This document shows positions 9,157 through 20,164 of a stretch of 44,466 nucleotides of DNA, one piece after another. The DNA is taken from positions 1-44,466 of the forward strand of contig SLSJ01000067.1 in the NCBI GenBank assembly GCA_007130525.1. Direction: 5' to 3'. The translations under genes and the position numbers were made by a program. Numbering within the stretch: the stretch's first letter is position 1; the number at the start of each line of letters is the position of its first letter. This stretch comes from Ectothiorhodospiraceae bacterium (GTDB taxonomy: Bacteria > Pseudomonadota > Gammaproteobacteria > Nitrococcales > Aquisalimonadaceae). Below the pieces are notes generated by a model. The model saw only the letters and a list, made by a program, of their open reading frames with translations. It was not told the DNA's origin and did no database searches.

Positions 9157-9590
9157 GACGACATATCCCGCATTGTGCACATGATCTCAGCTTCGGCTAC
9201 GAGTTTGCGATCCACTGTTGCCCGCGCGTCAAACATCCAGATGCCGCGCTTTCGCCGGGCGAGTCGCGATTCCAGGGTGACCTGGTCGCCGGGTTCCACC
9301 GGCCGCTTGAAACGCGCGTTATCCACGCCCACGAGGTAGAAGATGGTGCTGCCGGGCGCCTCGCCATCGGTGGCGAACGCGAGCAGCCCGCAGGACTGTG
9401 CCATGGCCTCGAGTATCAGCACGCCGGGCATGACCGGCCGTTGCGGGAAGTGACCCTCGAAAAAAGGCTCGTTGATGGTAACGTTCTTCACGGCAACAAG
9501 GTATTCGCCGGGAACCGCTTCCACCACGCGGTCCACCAGCAGAAACGGGTATCGGTGGGGCAGGTGCTTGAGTATCCAGTGAATATCCAT
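9153..9590 (-). CDS. fabZ: 3-hydroxyacyl-ACP dehydratase FabZ
   Basis: FabZ dehydrates 3-hydroxyacyl-ACP during fatty acid elongation. It competes with LpxA and LpxD for the same 3-hydroxyacyl-ACP pool, which explains its conserved place between them. The 145-residue hot-dog-fold protein carries FFEGHFP with catalytic His47 and [10 protein letters not shown] with Glu61. It follows lpxD after 20 bases. Confidence 0.97.
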   Translation of the reverse strand: MDIHWILKHLPHRYPFLLVDRVVEAVPGEYLVAVKNVTINEPFFEGHFPQRPVMPGVLILEAMAQSCGLLAFATDGEAPGSTIFYLVGVDNARFKRPVEPGDQVTLESRLARRKRGIWMFDARATVDRKLVAEAEIMCTMRDMSS

Positions 9591-9610
9591 ATTTCGTCTT
9601 CTTTTCTTGA

Positions 9611-10651
9611 TCAGACGTCGACGTCATCGCCGTCTTCGTTGAGCCGCTGCTCCAGCTGCCGCAGCCTGCGAGCCATGTCATCCAGTTGGTGGAAACGCGC
9701 CGCATTTCGGCGCCACTGCCGGTTCGGCTCCACACCCGTTCCCGAAGAATAGATACCGGGCTGGGTAAGGCTCTTGGTCACCTGTGTCATGCCGGTGATC
9801 TGGACGCCGTCGGCGATACTGATGTGCCCGGCCATGCCCACCGCACCCCCAATGGCGCAGTGCTTTCCAATTCGTGTGCTGCCGGCTATGCCTGAACAGG
9901 CAACAATGATCGTGTGCTCGCCGATCTCGACGTTGTGGCCGATCTGCACCAGGTTATCGAGCTTGACGCCATCCCCGATCAGGGTATCCCCCATGGCGCC
10001 GCGGTCGATGGCCGTGTTGCACCCCACATCGACATCGTCGCCGAGCACCACCCGCCCCACCTGCGGCACCTTCTCCCAGCGCCCCTGGTCATTGGCGTAG
10101 CCGAAACCATCGGCTCCGATGACGGCGCCTGGATGGATCTGGCAGCGGGAACCGATAATACAACCATCCCAAATCGTGACGCGCGCAACGAGGCGGGTGT
10201 AACTGCCAATTCTTGCATTTTCGGCCACGATGCAGCCCGGCCCGATGCTGACCCCGTCTCCGATGCGGGTGCCGGGACCAATGTACACATGCGCTCCAAT
10301 GGCCACATCCCGGCCCAGGCTGGCATCGGGATGGATCCATGCCGTGGGATGCACCCCGGGGGGCTCTCCGCGTGCCTTGCACAGGCGCTGCGCCGCCAGG
10401 GCAAAGGACAGGTGGGGGTTTTCCGAGAGAAGCACGGGAACCGGACTGGAATCGGCCAGATCGGGGTGCAGCACCACCGCACCGGCACGAGTCTCGGCAA
10501 GGTGCTGGCGATGCTTGTGGTGGGATAGAAAACTCAGGGCGCCGTGCCGCGCATCCTTCAGGGAGGCGATATGGTCCAGGACGCTGGCGCCGTCACCGCG
10601 ATAGGGCAGGCCCAGCTCCCTGGCCAACTCTGCCAGTGTGATCTGCGACAC
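9611..10651 (-). CDS. lpxD: UDP-3-O-acylglucosamine N-acyltransferase
   Basis: LpxD adds the second 3-hydroxyacyl chain, at the 2-amine, in lipid A synthesis. The N-terminal uridine-binding domain is followed by a left-handed beta-helix of hexapeptide repeats, with the catalytic histidine motif QIGHNVEIG, and a C-terminal helix. The open frame begins at 10675, but I favour the GTG at 10649-10651. It is preceded by GGAGGT at 10656-10661, and the resulting [10 protein letters not shown] matches the usual short LpxD N-terminus, giving 346 residues. The ATG at 10663 is the main alternative. The acidic C-terminal tail (EDGDDVDV) is typical of a halotolerant lineage but not diagnostic. Confidence 0.95.
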   Translation of the reverse strand: MSQITLAELARELGLPYRGDGASVLDHIASLKDARHGALSFLSHHKHRQHLAETRAGAVVLHPDLADSSPVPVLLSENPHLSFALAAQRLCKARGEPPGVHPTAWIHPDASLGRDVAIGAHVYIGPGTRIGDGVSIGPGCIVAENARIGSYTRLVARVTIWDGCIIGSRCQIHPGAVIGADGFGYANDQGRWEKVPQVGRVVLGDDVDVGCNTAIDRGAMGDTLIGDGVKLDNLVQIGHNVEIGEHTIIVACSGIAGSTRIGKHCAIGGAVGMAGHISIADGVQITGMTQVTKSLTQPGIYSSGTGVEPNRQWRRNAARFHQLDDMARRLRQLEQRLNEDGDDVDV

Positions 10652-10742
10652 GTATACCTCCATGCTGTATGGCATCCCGCCGTCACTGCAGCCAGCGCGG
10701 GACAGACTGCCCCGGACTAAGCCGGCAGCCGACCGTTCCGTG

Positions 10743-11279
10743 TCAGCGGCGACCCGCCTCGTGGTCCTCCCGCAGACGGTCGATCACCCGATCTGTCAGG
10801 TCGACCTTCTCGCTCGCGTAAATGACACCCTCGCTCAGAATGAGATCAAACTCCATTTCCGAGGCCAATTGATTGATGGTGTCCACGATCCGGCGTTGCA
10901 GTCTACCGAGCTCTTCGTTGCGACGCAGGTTGAAATCCTCGCGAAACTCTTCCTGCACGCGGCGCAACTCACGCTTGCGCGTCACCACCATGCGCTGCAG
11001 CTCGCGCTGCTCGTCGTCGCTCATCACCGCCCCTTCGCGGGACAGTCGCTCCTCCATCCGCCGGATCTCCGACTGCTGCTCCGCGATCTCCCGGTCACGG
11101 GGCGAGAATTCGCGTTCCAGCTTCGCCCGTGCCTCTTCAGCCTGGGGTGCCTCGGAAGAAACCCGGGCGGCGTTCACGAATCCGATCTTGCTGTCGGCGA
11201 ACACGAGCCCGTGGCTACCGACAAGCATGAGGGCAACAATAGCCGGCAACACTACTGCACGGGAAAGGTGTCTCAGCAT
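10743..11279 (-). CDS. skp: Periplasmic chaperone Skp/OmpH
   Basis: Skp holds unfolded outer membrane proteins on their way to the Bam complex. The 178-residue product starts with a signal peptide that probably ends at GLVFA, before DSKIGFVNAARV, the usual Skp beginning. A long, highly charged coiled-coil (about residues 50-130) forms the tentacles. I use the ATG at 11279; a GTG at 11288 would add three residues. Its place between bamA and lpxD is conserved. Confidence 0.93.
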   Translation of the reverse strand: MLRHLSRAVVLPAIVALMLVGSHGLVFADSKIGFVNAARVSSEAPQAEEARAKLEREFSPRDREIAEQQSEIRRMEERLSREGAVMSDDEQRELQRMVVTRKRELRRVQEEFREDFNLRRNEELGRLQRRIVDTINQLASEMEFDLILSEGVIYASEKVDLTDRVIDRLREDHEAGRR

Positions 11280-11321
11280 GCTGTCCACGATCGGTAGCGG
11301 TCCGGGCCTGTGCGCGCGTAC

Positions 11322-13613
11322 TCAGAAGAAGGAGCCAAGCGTGAACTGGAAGCGATCCAGCTCGTCTCCGCGCTCGTCATTTAACGGGTTTGCCCAACTC
11401 ATTGTCAATGCGCCAATTGGCGACATCCAGGTGAAGCCGACGCCCGCCGAATAACGCAACTCGTTGAGATCGATGCTGCTCTCTTCCCGGGTGTTGTACA
11501 CCTGGCCGGCATCGACGAACGTTGACAGGCGAACCGAGTCCCCGCCCACGAACGGCACCGGGAAGAAATACTCCACGCTGGCATTCATCCGGAAGTTGCC
11601 TCCTCTGGGGCGGTCGTCCTCCTCGAAGCGGGGGCCGAGCGAACTGGCACGGTAACCGCGCACGGAGTTGACGCCACCGAGGAAAAAGTTCTGGAAGAAC
11701 GGCAATTCGCTGGTATCGCCGTAGCCGGCGCCGTAACCAACCCGTCCCAGCACGGATAGAGATGTGTTTTCGGTGACCGGAAGATAGCGGCGGTTGCTGT
11801 AACTGAGCTTGTAGTAACGCAGGTCGCTGCCGGGAACCGCCACCTCGGCGCCCAGGGACTGGCTGCCCCCGCGGGTCGGAAAAATGCGTCGATCGGTGGT
11901 TATCCGGCTCCAGCTCAGACCCAGCTTGTAGTTCAGGTAATCATCGCCGAATTCGTCAACGAAGTCCTGCAGTTCCTGGGGAGTATCGTCCCGCAGGGTC
12001 AACCGCAGGTCCTCGAGTCCCACATCAATTCGGACCCGGTCCTCCTCGTTCAGCGGAATACCGAAACCGATATCCAGCGCGCCCGTGCGCAGACTGTAGT
12101 CGGACAACCGTTGCCTTGCCGCATCCGTCTCCCGCAGCAATGCCGAGAAGGAGCGCGATACGCCGTCCACCGTGTAATACCGCTGGGTGTACGTGAACTG
12201 ATAGAGCCGACTGAAACGGCTGTTGTTCGCGGCAAGCACCGCGCGATCGCCGGTGCCGAGCACATTGTCCTGCGAGACCGAGAAGTTCAGCAGGAGACCC
12301 TGGCCGCTACCGTAACCGATACCGGCCTGCAGGCTGCCGGACAACCCTTCGCGGACGCGGAAATTGACGTCCAGTTGATCGGGCTGACCCGGCACCTGGG
12401 GCGTGTCCACTTCCACGGATTCGAAGAAGCCGAGACGATTCAGGCGCGTCCGCGAAAGCGCCACCTTCTCGCTGCTGAACCAACCTCCCTCCATCTGGCG
12501 GATCTCGCGACGGATGACTTCATCGTCCGTGCGGTAGTTGCCATAGATATTGATCCGTCGCACGTAGGCGCGTTGACCCGGGTCGACGTAGAACACCAGA
12601 TTGACGATACGCTCGTCGCGATCCATCTCCGGTACCGCGTTCACGGTGGCGAAGGCGTAACCCTCGACGCCCAGCCGATCGCGGATGTTTCCGCTCGTCT
12701 CGGTGACCCTGGCATCGGAGTAGGTATCGCCCTCTTCCACCACCAGCAGTTCTCGCAGTTCCTCCTCGCCTACGACCAGGTCGCCCGCCAGTCTCACGTC
12801 TCCGATACGGTAGCGCTCGCCCTCGGAAACGTTGACGGTAATGTAGATTCCACGACGGTCCGGTGTCAGCGATACCTGGGTGGAGGTCACCGCGAAATCG
12901 GCAAAGCCGCGGTTCAGATAGTGCGTCCGGAGAGTTTCCAGATCGCCGCTGAGGCGCTCCCGGGAGTAACGGTCACGGCGGGAGAACGGCAGATACCAGG
13001 GCTTGGGTCCGAGTTCGAAGAGCGCATTGAGTTCCTTGTCGCTGAACGCCTCGTTGCCGACGAAATTGATCTCCTGGAGACGGGCGACGGCACCTTCATC
13101 GACGTCAATACGGATGCCGACACGGTTACGCGGCAGGGGCGACACGGTGCTGGATATCTTGACGTCGTAATTGCCGCGGGCGAAATACTGCCGCTCCAGT
13201 TCCCGTTCCACGTTCTCGAGCAGCGAGCGGTTGAAGGTTTCCCCCTCGGTGAACCCGATCTCGCGCAGCGCGTCCTGCAGGGGGTCCGTGGGGATGGCGT
13301 CGTTGCCGAAGATCTCCACCCGGGCAATCGCGGGTCGCTCCACCACATTCACCACCAGAACGTTGCCGTCCCGCTCCAGGGATACATCGTGGAAGAAACC
13401 GGTGGCGTAAAGCGCGCGAATGGCCTCCGCCGAGCGTTCGACATCAATGCGGTCGTCGACTTCAACAGGCAGGTAGTTGAATACCGTTCCGGGTGCGATG
13501 CGTCTCAATCCCTCAACGCGGATGTCCGAGACCACGAACGGTTCGAAGGCGAGAACGGGGAAAGGCGCCATCCAGACCAGGCATAGCAGCACCGTGAGAA
13601 GCAGTTTCCGCAT
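11322..13613 (-). CDS. bamA: Outer membrane protein assembly factor BamA
   Basis: BamA is the core of the machine that folds beta-barrel proteins into the outer membrane. The 763-residue protein has a signal peptide ending near residue 22, five POTRA domains to about residue 420, and a C-terminal Omp85 barrel. The barrel has the conserved VRGY loop motif (SVRGYRASSLGPR) and ends in phenylalanine, as expected for an outer membrane protein. It is slightly shorter than the E. coli protein (810). It lies between rseP and skp, the usual order. Confidence 0.97.
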   Translation of the reverse strand: MRKLLLTVLLCLVWMAPFPVLAFEPFVVSDIRVEGLRRIAPGTVFNYLPVEVDDRIDVERSAEAIRALYATGFFHDVSLERDGNVLVVNVVERPAIARVEIFGNDAIPTDPLQDALREIGFTEGETFNRSLLENVERELERQYFARGNYDVKISSTVSPLPRNRVGIRIDVDEGAVARLQEINFVGNEAFSDKELNALFELGPKPWYLPFSRRDRYSRERLSGDLETLRTHYLNRGFADFAVTSTQVSLTPDRRGIYITVNVSEGERYRIGDVRLAGDLVVGEEELRELLVVEEGDTYSDARVTETSGNIRDRLGVEGYAFATVNAVPEMDRDERIVNLVFYVDPGQRAYVRRINIYGNYRTDDEVIRREIRQMEGGWFSSEKVALSRTRLNRLGFFESVEVDTPQVPGQPDQLDVNFRVREGLSGSLQAGIGYGSGQGLLLNFSVSQDNVLGTGDRAVLAANNSRFSRLYQFTYTQRYYTVDGVSRSFSALLRETDAARQRLSDYSLRTGALDIGFGIPLNEEDRVRIDVGLEDLRLTLRDDTPQELQDFVDEFGDDYLNYKLGLSWSRITTDRRIFPTRGGSQSLGAEVAVPGSDLRYYKLSYSNRRYLPVTENTSLSVLGRVGYGAGYGDTSELPFFQNFFLGGVNSVRGYRASSLGPRFEEDDRPRGGNFRMNASVEYFFPVPFVGGDSVRLSTFVDAGQVYNTREESSIDLNELRYSAGVGFTWMSPIGALTMSWANPLNDERGDELDRFQFTLGSFF

Positions 13614-13631
13614 ACAGTTGTCGATTCTTGG

Positions 13632-14987
13632 TCAGCCCAGAAGTCGGGCGATATCGTTGTAGAAGGCGAGTGTCATGAGCAGCAGCAACATCAGTATTCC
13701 CACCTGCTGCCCAATCAGCTGGGCCTTTTCCGACGGCGGACTCCCCTTCACTGCTTCCACCAGGAAATACATCAGATGCCCCCCGTCCAGAATCGGGATA
13801 GGGAGCAGGTTGAGCACCCCCAGGCTGATACTCACAATGGCCAGAAACTTGAGAAACGGCACGATCCCCGTGGAAGCCGTGTCCCCCGCATACTGCGCTA
13901 TGTTGATGGGTCCACTCAGATTCTTCAGCGAAGCTTCCCCGATCACCATGCGCCAGAGCACCCGCAACGTCAGCACACTCGCCTGCCAGGTCCCCTTCAC
14001 CGCTTCCGCCATGGACTCGATGGGCCCATAGCGTACGGTCTGACGCATGTGCTCGTATAGTCCCTCGGGAACATCGGGACGAACGCCGAGCACTCCGCGA
14101 TCGCTTCCCATCTCCGCCAGATCCACGGACACGGTGCGAGTGTGCGAATTTGCGCGTACATCGAGATCGACGGTCCGGCCGGCCCTGGCGGATACGGCCT
14201 CCACCAGCTCCTGCCAGTTCTCCACGGATTCCCCATCGACGGCCAGCACGACATCGCCCGGCTGCAACCCGGCCGCCTCCGCGGCGCCGCCCGGTACGGT
14301 TTCACCGACCGCCGCGCTTATATGCGGCTGCCAGGGACGGAACCCCGCCAGACGCAGCAGATCCGGATCATCGCCGAGTGTCGGCACCGCCGAGAGATCC
14401 AGACCCCGGGTTACCTCCCTTCCGGTCTCGGTACGGACATCCACGTCCACGGCATCACGCCGCATGCCGGTTTCGAGCATGGAAATCAGGACCCGGTCCC
14501 AGGTTGGCGTCCGGCGCCCCCCCACCGCAAGAAACTCGTCACCCGATTCGAACCCCGCCTCGGCCGCCGGCGATTCGGGAATCACCTCACCGATGACGGG
14601 CCGCAATTCCGTGGTACCCGCGACGAAAAGCAGCCAGTAGACCACAATGGCGAAAATGAAGTTGAACGCGGGGCCGGCGACAACGATGGCGGTGCGTTTC
14701 CAGAGCGCCTGCCGGTTGAAGGCCCTGTCCAGGTCCTGCTCCGGCACGTCACCTTCACGCTCGTCGAGCATTTTGACGTAACCACCCAGAGGGATTGCGG
14801 AAATGCAGTACTCAGTACGGTCCGCACCGCGCACCCACGTGACCAGGGGCTTGCCGAAACCAATGGAGTAACGGAGGACTTTCACGCCCAGCCGTCGCGC
14901 CACCCAGTAATGGCCGTACTCGTGGAATGCCACCAGTACGCCGATGGCCACGACGAAGGCGATGATGCTGGTACCGATTCCGCTCAT
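13632..14987 (-). CDS. rseP: Sigma-E pathway intramembrane protease RseP
   Basis: RseP is the site-2 zinc metalloprotease that cuts the anti-sigma factor RseA in the inner membrane after DegS. The 451-residue protein has HEYGH at residues 22-26 as metal ligands and catalytic base. Two periplasmic PDZ domains occupy the middle (about 115-300). [13 protein letters not shown] near residue 390 supplies the third metal ligand. The start overlaps the dxr stop by four bases. Confidence 0.96.
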   Translation of the reverse strand: MSGIGTSIIAFVVAIGVLVAFHEYGHYWVARRLGVKVLRYSIGFGKPLVTWVRGADRTEYCISAIPLGGYVKMLDEREGDVPEQDLDRAFNRQALWKRTAIVVAGPAFNFIFAIVVYWLLFVAGTTELRPVIGEVIPESPAAEAGFESGDEFLAVGGRRTPTWDRVLISMLETGMRRDAVDVDVRTETGREVTRGLDLSAVPTLGDDPDLLRLAGFRPWQPHISAAVGETVPGGAAEAAGLQPGDVVLAVDGESVENWQELVEAVSARAGRTVDLDVRANSHTRTVSVDLAEMGSDRGVLGVRPDVPEGLYEHMRQTVRYGPIESMAEAVKGTWQASVLTLRVLWRMVIGEASLKNLSGPINIAQYAGDTASTGIVPFLKFLAIVSISLGVLNLLPIPILDGGHLMYFLVEAVKGSPPSEKAQLIGQQVGILMLLLLMTLAFYNDIARLLG

Positions 14988-16189
14988 GCGTGACCACCCA
15001 CAAGCGCATCGAGCAAGCTTCCGGCAAGACGCCGGGCTTCGCGGTCAGCCAGGAGAACGTCGTCGACCGATGACACGGGGCAAGCACCGAAGCCCTCCAC
15101 CGTGTCCGCAATCAGTCCGGCAATGTCCGTGAAACCGAGCCGCCCCTGGAGAAAGGCGTCCACCGCCACTTCGTTGGCGGCATTGAGGGCGATACAGGCG
15201 CCGCCACCTTCGGCAAGCGCTTCATAGGCCAGACGCAGGCAAGGAAAGCGGTCCTGATCGGCGGCCTGAAAGTCCAGACGCCCAACGCGGAACAGATCCA
15301 GCGGCTCGACCCCGGACTCGATGCGGGCCGGATAATCAAGCGCATGGGCAATGGGCGTACGCATGTCCGGATTGCCCAGCTGCGCCAATACCGACCCGTC
15401 CACGTACTCGACCATGGAATGAATGACGCTCTGGGGATGCACCACTACCTCCACACGGCTTCCCGGCAGACCGAATAGCCGGCAGGCCTCGATCAGTTCC
15501 AGTCCCTTGTTCATCATGGTGGCGGAGTCCACCGATATCTTGCGACCCATGCTCCAGTTCGGATGAGCGCAGGCCTGATCAGGCGTCACCGCGGACAGTG
15601 TCTCCACAGGCAAGTCACGAAAGGGCCCGCCGGACGCCGTCAGCAAAATTCGGCGTACTCCGAGTTCGGTCAGTCCGTCCCGGGAAAAGTTCCCCGGGAG
15701 GCACTGGAAAACCGCATTGTGTTCACTGTCCAGCGGCAGCAACTCGGCACCATTCTCGCGTACCGCATCCATGAACAGGGACCCTGCCATGACCAAGGGC
15801 TCCTTGTTGGCAAGCAAGACGCGCTTGCCGGCCTGAACTGCCGCCAAGGTAGGCAACAGACCGGCACCGCCGACGATACCTGCCACAACGGTGTCGGATT
15901 CCGGATCGGTTGCCACCTGCAACAGCCCCTGCAGACCCTCCAGCACCTCGGTGCGACATCCCTCCGCCCGGAACACCCGTTGCACCTCGCGGGCCGCATC
16001 CCCGCCCTCGACCACGGCAAAGCGGGGCGCAATGCGTAGACACAGGCTGATCAGCCGCTCACTGTTGCGATGCGCCGTAAGGGCATGAATCCTGAAGCGA
16101 TCAGGGTGCCGGGCTACGACATCCAGTGTGCTCTTGCCAATCGACCCCGTGGCGCCAAGCAGAGTTAGAGAACGCACACTCCGGATCAT
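14984..16189 (-). CDS. dxr: 1-deoxy-D-xylulose 5-phosphate reductoisomerase
   Basis: Dxr (IspC) converts 1-deoxy-D-xylulose 5-phosphate to 2-C-methylerythritol 4-phosphate with NADPH, in the MEP isoprenoid pathway. The 401-residue length is standard. It has the NADPH-binding [14 protein letters not shown] near residue 12, the metal-site stretch [13 protein letters not shown], and [17 protein letters not shown]. It supplies isoprenoid precursors for UppS, encoded two genes upstream. It overlaps cdsA and rseP by four bases each. Confidence 0.97.
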   Translation of the reverse strand: MIRSVRSLTLLGATGSIGKSTLDVVARHPDRFRIHALTAHRNSERLISLCLRIAPRFAVVEGGDAAREVQRVFRAEGCRTEVLEGLQGLLQVATDPESDTVVAGIVGGAGLLPTLAAVQAGKRVLLANKEPLVMAGSLFMDAVRENGAELLPLDSEHNAVFQCLPGNFSRDGLTELGVRRILLTASGGPFRDLPVETLSAVTPDQACAHPNWSMGRKISVDSATMMNKGLELIEACRLFGLPGSRVEVVVHPQSVIHSMVEYVDGSVLAQLGNPDMRTPIAHALDYPARIESGVEPLDLFRVGRLDFQAADQDRFPCLRLAYEALAEGGGACIALNAANEVAVDAFLQGRLGFTDIAGLIADTVEGFGACPVSSVDDVLLADREARRLAGSLLDALVGGHA

Positions 16190-16998
16190 AGCCAGTAGAT
16201 TCCCGCGGCAAACACCGTGGCCGCCGCCGTAACGCTGTCAATACGGTCAAGGATACCGCCGTGACCGGGCAGCAGGGTACCACTGTCCTTCATGCCGGCA
16301 CGTCGTTTGACCATGCTCTCGTAGAGATCGCCGCAAATCGAAGCCATAACCGTCAGCACGACCAGTGCGGAAAAAGCGGTTCCGGATATAACCGGAAGCG
16401 GTGCCAACTCGCGCATGAGAAATGCCGCCGCCAGCGTCAGCAGCAGCCCGCCGGCCACCCCTTCCAGTGTCTTGCCCGGGCTGATGCGCGGAGCAAGCCT
16501 GTGACGACCCAACGAACGACCGCTGAAATAGGCACCGATGTCCGCGGCCCAGATCAGCACCAGAACCAGCACGACCAGCCACTGCCCGCCGGGCAGCGTA
16601 TGCAGCCACACCAGGCCGGTCCAGGCGGGTACCAGCACAAACAGGCCGACCCAGATACCCACCGCCGGCTTCATCGGCTCAGCGGGTCCGTGCCCGCTAC
16701 CGAAGCGTATCAACTGCGGCACCGCCGACAGCCACCATGCCAGACCGGCGACCAGGACCAGCAGTGTCACGCCGGCACCAATGCCACCTCCGATCCAGGC
16801 CAGGAGCAGGGTCAACAGGGCCAGGTAGGCCCAGCGCGCCGAGTCGCGCCGCATGCCCGCCAATGCTGTCCACTCCCAGCCGGCCATCAGGGTAACGGCG
16901 CCAAGCACCACCGCGAACCAGCCGGTGGGCAACGCGAATACGCAGACCAGCACCACCGGCACAAGCAGCAGCGCGGTAGCAACCCGCGATCTAAGCAC
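16186..16998 (-). CDS. cdsA: Phosphatidate cytidylyltransferase
   Basis: CdsA makes CDP-diacylglycerol from phosphatidate and CTP for phospholipid synthesis. The 270-residue polytopic membrane protein has several hydrophobic segments, [10 protein letters not shown], and the C-terminal family signature around [17 protein letters not shown]. It overlaps uppS by eight bases and dxr by four. Confidence 0.95.
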   Translation of the reverse strand: MLRSRVATALLLVPVVLVCVFALPTGWFAVVLGAVTLMAGWEWTALAGMRRDSARWAYLALLTLLLAWIGGGIGAGVTLLVLVAGLAWWLSAVPQLIRFGSGHGPAEPMKPAVGIWVGLFVLVPAWTGLVWLHTLPGGQWLVVLVLVLIWAADIGAYFSGRSLGRHRLAPRISPGKTLEGVAGGLLLTLAAAFLMRELAPLPVISGTAFSALVVLTVMASICGDLYESMVKRRAGMKDSGTLLPGHGGILDRIDSVTAAATVFAAGIYWL

Positions 16999-17761
16999 GG
17001 TTTACTTTGCTTAACTGCTCGCTGGTGCGCCCGAAGCGTCGCTCCCGGCCCGCGTACCATTCCAGGGCCTGTCGCAGGTCGTCCGCGCGGAAATCGGGCC
17101 ACAAGACGTCGGTGAAGTAGAGTTCGGCGTAGGCCAGTTGCCATATCAGGAAGTTGCTGATCCGACGCTCGCCACCGGTACGGATCAGCAGGTCGGGCGG
17201 AGGCAGATCGGACAGGCTGAGGTGGGATGATACCAGTTCGGAATCGATCTGCTCGGGGAGCAGGCGGCCCTCGAGGACGGCTTCGGCGATGTGACGGGCA
17301 GCCTGCGCGATGTCCCATCGGCCACCATAACTCGCCGCGATCACCAGCGTGAGCCCGCTGTTAGACGCCGTGAGATTTTCTACCCGCGCCAGTTGCCTGC
17401 GCAGTTTCGGCTCGAAACGCGTGCGATCCCCGATGATGCGTATCCGGACCCGGTTCTCATGCAGTCGCTGGGCCTCCCGGTCCAGCGTTCGCAGGAACAG
17501 GTCCAGGAGCACCGACACCTCTTCCCGCGGCCTGCGCCAGTTCTCGCTGCTGAACGCGAACAGGGTAAGCACTTCGATGCCGAGCCGCCCCGCCTGTTCG
17601 ACAAGCGTGCGAACCGACTCCACGCCTGCCCTGTGCCCGGCGGGACGCGGCATCATCCGGGCGCTGGCCCAGCGGCCGTTGCCGTCCATGACCACGGCCA
17701 GATGACGGGGCAAGGGTTCCAGCCCGGTCATGCTCATCTTGTTGCCGATCGCGTTTTTCAT
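16991..17761 (-). CDS. uppS: Undecaprenyl diphosphate synthase
   Basis: UppS condenses isopentenyl diphosphate units with farnesyl diphosphate into the C55 carrier used for peptidoglycan and O-antigen. HLAVVMDGNGRWA holds catalytic Asp26, and AGHRAG and FAFSSENWRRP follow. LLIRTGGERRISNFL near the C-terminus is the second family signature. The 256-residue form starts at 17761. In-frame ATGs 24 and 30 bases later would give shorter products that also keep the catalytic region. Confidence 0.96.
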   Translation of the reverse strand: MKNAIGNKMSMTGLEPLPRHLAVVMDGNGRWASARMMPRPAGHRAGVESVRTLVEQAGRLGIEVLTLFAFSSENWRRPREEVSVLLDLFLRTLDREAQRLHENRVRIRIIGDRTRFEPKLRRQLARVENLTASNSGLTLVIAASYGGRWDIAQAARHIAEAVLEGRLLPEQIDSELVSSHLSLSDLPPPDLLIRTGGERRISNFLIWQLAYAELYFTDVLWPDFRADDLRQALEWYAGRERRFGRTSEQLSKVNRA

Positions 17762-17795
17762 GGCGCGGGAGAAAGCCCCTTGATTGATACGACAA

Positions 17796-17814
17796 GGGAC
17801 GCCTTGGGCGTCCC
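17796..17814 (-). other. Hairpin in the frr-uppS gap
   Basis: A perfect 8-base stem (GGGACGCC against GGCGTCCC) with a 3-base loop lies in the 124-base space between frr and uppS. No T-run follows on the minus strand, so a full rho-independent terminator is unlikely. A processing or attenuation structure is possible. The rest of the gap shows nothing else I can name. Confidence 0.4.
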
Positions 17815-17885
17815 GCTACACATCGCCCGCTGCACCCTTGGCACGCCGCGGACATATCCTGGCCGGGCCTGTCGGAGGCCAGCGG

Positions 17886-18443
17886 TCACAGCGCCATCAG
17901 GTCCTTTTCCTTGGCTTCCAGTGCAGCATCCACTTCGGCGATGTACTTGTCCGTGAGCTTCTGCACACGTTCCTCCGCTCGCCGCATTTCATCCTCGGAT
18001 ATCTCCTTTTCCTTGAGCAGCGACTTCACGTCTCCATTGGCGTCCCGACGCACATTCCGGATGGCCACACGGGCATGCTCCGCCTCATTGCGCACGACAC
18101 GCACCAGATCGCGACGCCGCTCCTCGGTCAGTGCGGGCATGGGCACGCGGATGACGGTGCCGGCAGAGGCCGGATTGAGGCCCAGATCCGATGTCATGAT
18201 CGCCTTTTCCACCGGGCCTACCATCTGTTTTTCATAGGGGGTCACGGTCAGCATGCGGGCATCGGCCGCAACCACGCTGGCAACCTGCGAGATGGGAACC
18301 TGCGAACCATAGTACTCGACGGTAACGTGATCCAGCAGGCTGGGATGGGCGCGCCCGGTGCGAACCTTCATCAGTTCCCCGGCAAGCGCAGCCACGGATT
18401 TCTTCATCCGTTGCTCCGCGTCTTTGCAGATATCGTCGATCAC
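17886..18443 (-). CDS. frr: Ribosome recycling factor
   Basis: RRF splits post-termination ribosomes together with EF-G. The 185-residue length is typical, and it has the N-terminal [11 protein letters not shown] helix, the [12 protein letters not shown] region and the C-terminal helices. It follows pyrH after four bases. The order pyrH-frr is conserved across bacteria. Confidence 0.97.
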   Translation of the reverse strand: MIDDICKDAEQRMKKSVAALAGELMKVRTGRAHPSLLDHVTVEYYGSQVPISQVASVVAADARMLTVTPYEKQMVGPVEKAIMTSDLGLNPASAGTVIRVPMPALTEERRRDLVRVVRNEAEHARVAIRNVRRDANGDVKSLLKEKEISEDEMRRAEERVQKLTDKYIAEVDAALEAKEKDLMAL

Positions 18444-18447
18444 GTTC

Positions 18448-19167
18448 TCAACCTCTCTCTACCAGGGTTCCAAGATCACCGCCGCATACCACTTCCAGCA
18501 GGGCGCCGGGGCGAGTCATGTCGAACACCCGAATGGGCAGGTTGTTGTCACGACACATGACGATCGCGGTGGCATCCATGACGCCGAGCCGACGTTCCAG
18601 CACCTCGTCGAAGGTAAGGCGGCGATAACGCCGGGCATCAGGATTCTCTGCCGGATCGGCAGAATATACACCATCCACCTTGGTCGCCTTGATAACCACG
18701 TCGGCATTGATCTCCACGGCGCGAAGACTGGCAGCGGTATCCGTGGTGAAGAAGGGATTGCCGGTACCCGCCGCGAAAACGACCACGCGCCCCTTTTCAA
18801 GATGGCGCATGGCCCTGCGGCGAATGTAGTCTTCGCACACCTGGTTGATCTTGATCGCCGACATCACCCGGGTGAAGACGCCCTCGCGCTCCAGCGCATC
18901 CTGGAGCGCGAGGGCGTTCATGACGGTCGCCAGCATACCCATGTGATCAGCCGAGACCCGATCCATCCCCGCTGCGGCCAGGCCGGCCCCGCGGAAAATG
19001 TTACCGCCCCCGACCACCAGTGCCACTTCGACACCCAGGCTGCGCACTTCGCGTATTTCTCTCGCCAGCCGGCGAATCACGGCCGGGTCGATTCCATACT
19101 CGCCCTCGCCCAGCAGCCCTTCGCCGCTGAGCTTGAGGAGTATACGTCGATAGACAGCGCTGCTCAT
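18448..19167 (-). CDS. pyrH: Uridylate kinase
   Basis: PyrH phosphorylates UMP to UDP in pyrimidine nucleotide synthesis and is a hexameric amino-acid-kinase-fold enzyme. [15 protein letters not shown] begins the fold. GGGNIFRG, the [13 protein letters not shown] segment and the [13 protein letters not shown] nucleotide-binding loop are all present. I chose the ATG at 19165-19167 (239 residues) because it matches the family N-terminus. The frame extends to 19200 but that would run into tsf. Confidence 0.96.
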   Translation of the reverse strand: MSSAVYRRILLKLSGEGLLGEGEYGIDPAVIRRLAREIREVRSLGVEVALVVGGGNIFRGAGLAAAGMDRVSADHMGMLATVMNALALQDALEREGVFTRVMSAIKINQVCEDYIRRRAMRHLEKGRVVVFAAGTGNPFFTTDTAASLRAVEINADVVIKATKVDGVYSADPAENPDARRYRRLTFDEVLERRLGVMDATAIVMCRDNNLPIRVFDMTRPGALLEVVCGGDLGTLVERG

Positions 19168-19189
19168 AAGCAGGGATCCCGGTCGTTGT

Positions 19190-20068
19190 TCAGGAGCCAC
19201 GCACCTGAGCCATCACTTCCTCGGCAAAATTGCCCTGTTCCTTCTCGATGCCTTCGCCCACCTCGAGACGGGCAAAACCATTGACCCGGGCTCCGGCTGC
19301 CTTCAGCAGATCCCCGACTGTCTGATCGGGATCCTTCACGAACGGCTGGCCAACGAGGGTGATCTCCTTCAGAAATTTCTTCATCCGACCCTCGATCATC
19401 CTGTCGACGATATCGGCCGGCTTGCCGCTCTCCAGGGCCTGGGCGCGCAGAATCTCGCGCTCCTTCTCCAGCACTTCGGCCGGCATCCCGCGCTCGTCGA
19501 CGCTTACCGGGCTGGTGGCGGCCACATGCATGGCCAGATCACGCCCCAGTTGTTCGTCTCCGCCCTGCAGGTCGACCATTACGCCGATGCGGGCGCCATG
19601 CAGATAATAATGCAGGCTACCCTCGGTGCTGAAGCTCACGAAACGCCGAACCTGGATATTCTCGCCGATGCGGGCAACCAGTTCCTGACGGACCGTGTTG
19701 ACGTTCTTCTCGCCTTCCAGCGGCAGCTCGAGCAGCGCGTTCACGTCAGCCGGCTGCTCCCGCAGTATGAGCCTGGCGACGGCGTCCGCGAACTCCCGGA
19801 AGGCGTCGCCACCGGAGACGAAATCCGTTTCGCAGTTCACTTCCGCCAGCACGCCCTGCCGTTTGTCATCGGATACGGCAGCGACGATGCGACCCTCGGC
19901 GGCGACGCGATCGGCCTTCTTGTCGGCCTTGGCAAGCCCTTTCTTGCGCATGAGTTCGACGGCGGCCTCGATGTCGCCGTCGACCTCCACCAGTGCCTTC
20001 TTGCATTCCATCATTCCGGAGCCGGTACGCTCGCGCAGCTCCTTGACCAGTGCAGCAGTGATTGCCAT
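19190..20068 (-). CDS. tsf: Translation elongation factor Ts
   Basis: EF-Ts is the guanine nucleotide exchange factor for EF-Tu. The 292-residue protein has the N-terminal [16 protein letters not shown] motif, the core VNCETDFV motif, and the C-terminal coiled-coil and LEVGEGIE segment. It is co-transcribed with rpsB, as in nearly all bacteria. Confidence 0.97.
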   Translation of the reverse strand: MAITAALVKELRERTGSGMMECKKALVEVDGDIEAAVELMRKKGLAKADKKADRVAAEGRIVAAVSDDKRQGVLAEVNCETDFVSGGDAFREFADAVARLILREQPADVNALLELPLEGEKNVNTVRQELVARIGENIQVRRFVSFSTEGSLHYYLHGARIGVMVDLQGGDEQLGRDLAMHVAATSPVSVDERGMPAEVLEKEREILRAQALESGKPADIVDRMIEGRMKKFLKEITLVGQPFVKDPDQTVGDLLKAAGARVNGFARLEVGEGIEKEQGNFAEEVMAQVRGS

Positions 20069-20102
20069 GGGTACAGTCCTCTGAATTCCTCGCTGTCTGA
20101 AT

Positions 20103-20138
20103 CGGCGCCCCGGGCACAGGCGGGAACCCGGGACGCCG
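20103..20138 (-). other. GC-rich hairpin between rpsB and tsf
   Basis: An imperfect stem pairs CGGCG at 20103-20107 with CGCCG at 20134-20138, and CCCGGG at 20109-20114 with CCCGGG at 20127-20132. It fills the rpsB-tsf gap. E. coli is known to have partial termination between these genes. No T-run follows here, so attenuation or RNA processing is inferred. Confidence 0.4.
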
Positions 20139-20164
20139 CAGGATCGGAAACGCGGGGGCGGACC

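Noticed and set aside
12111-13586. 491-codon plus-strand frame opposite bamA
   Set aside because: Fully antisense to bamA, with no recognisable motif and no ribosome binding site.
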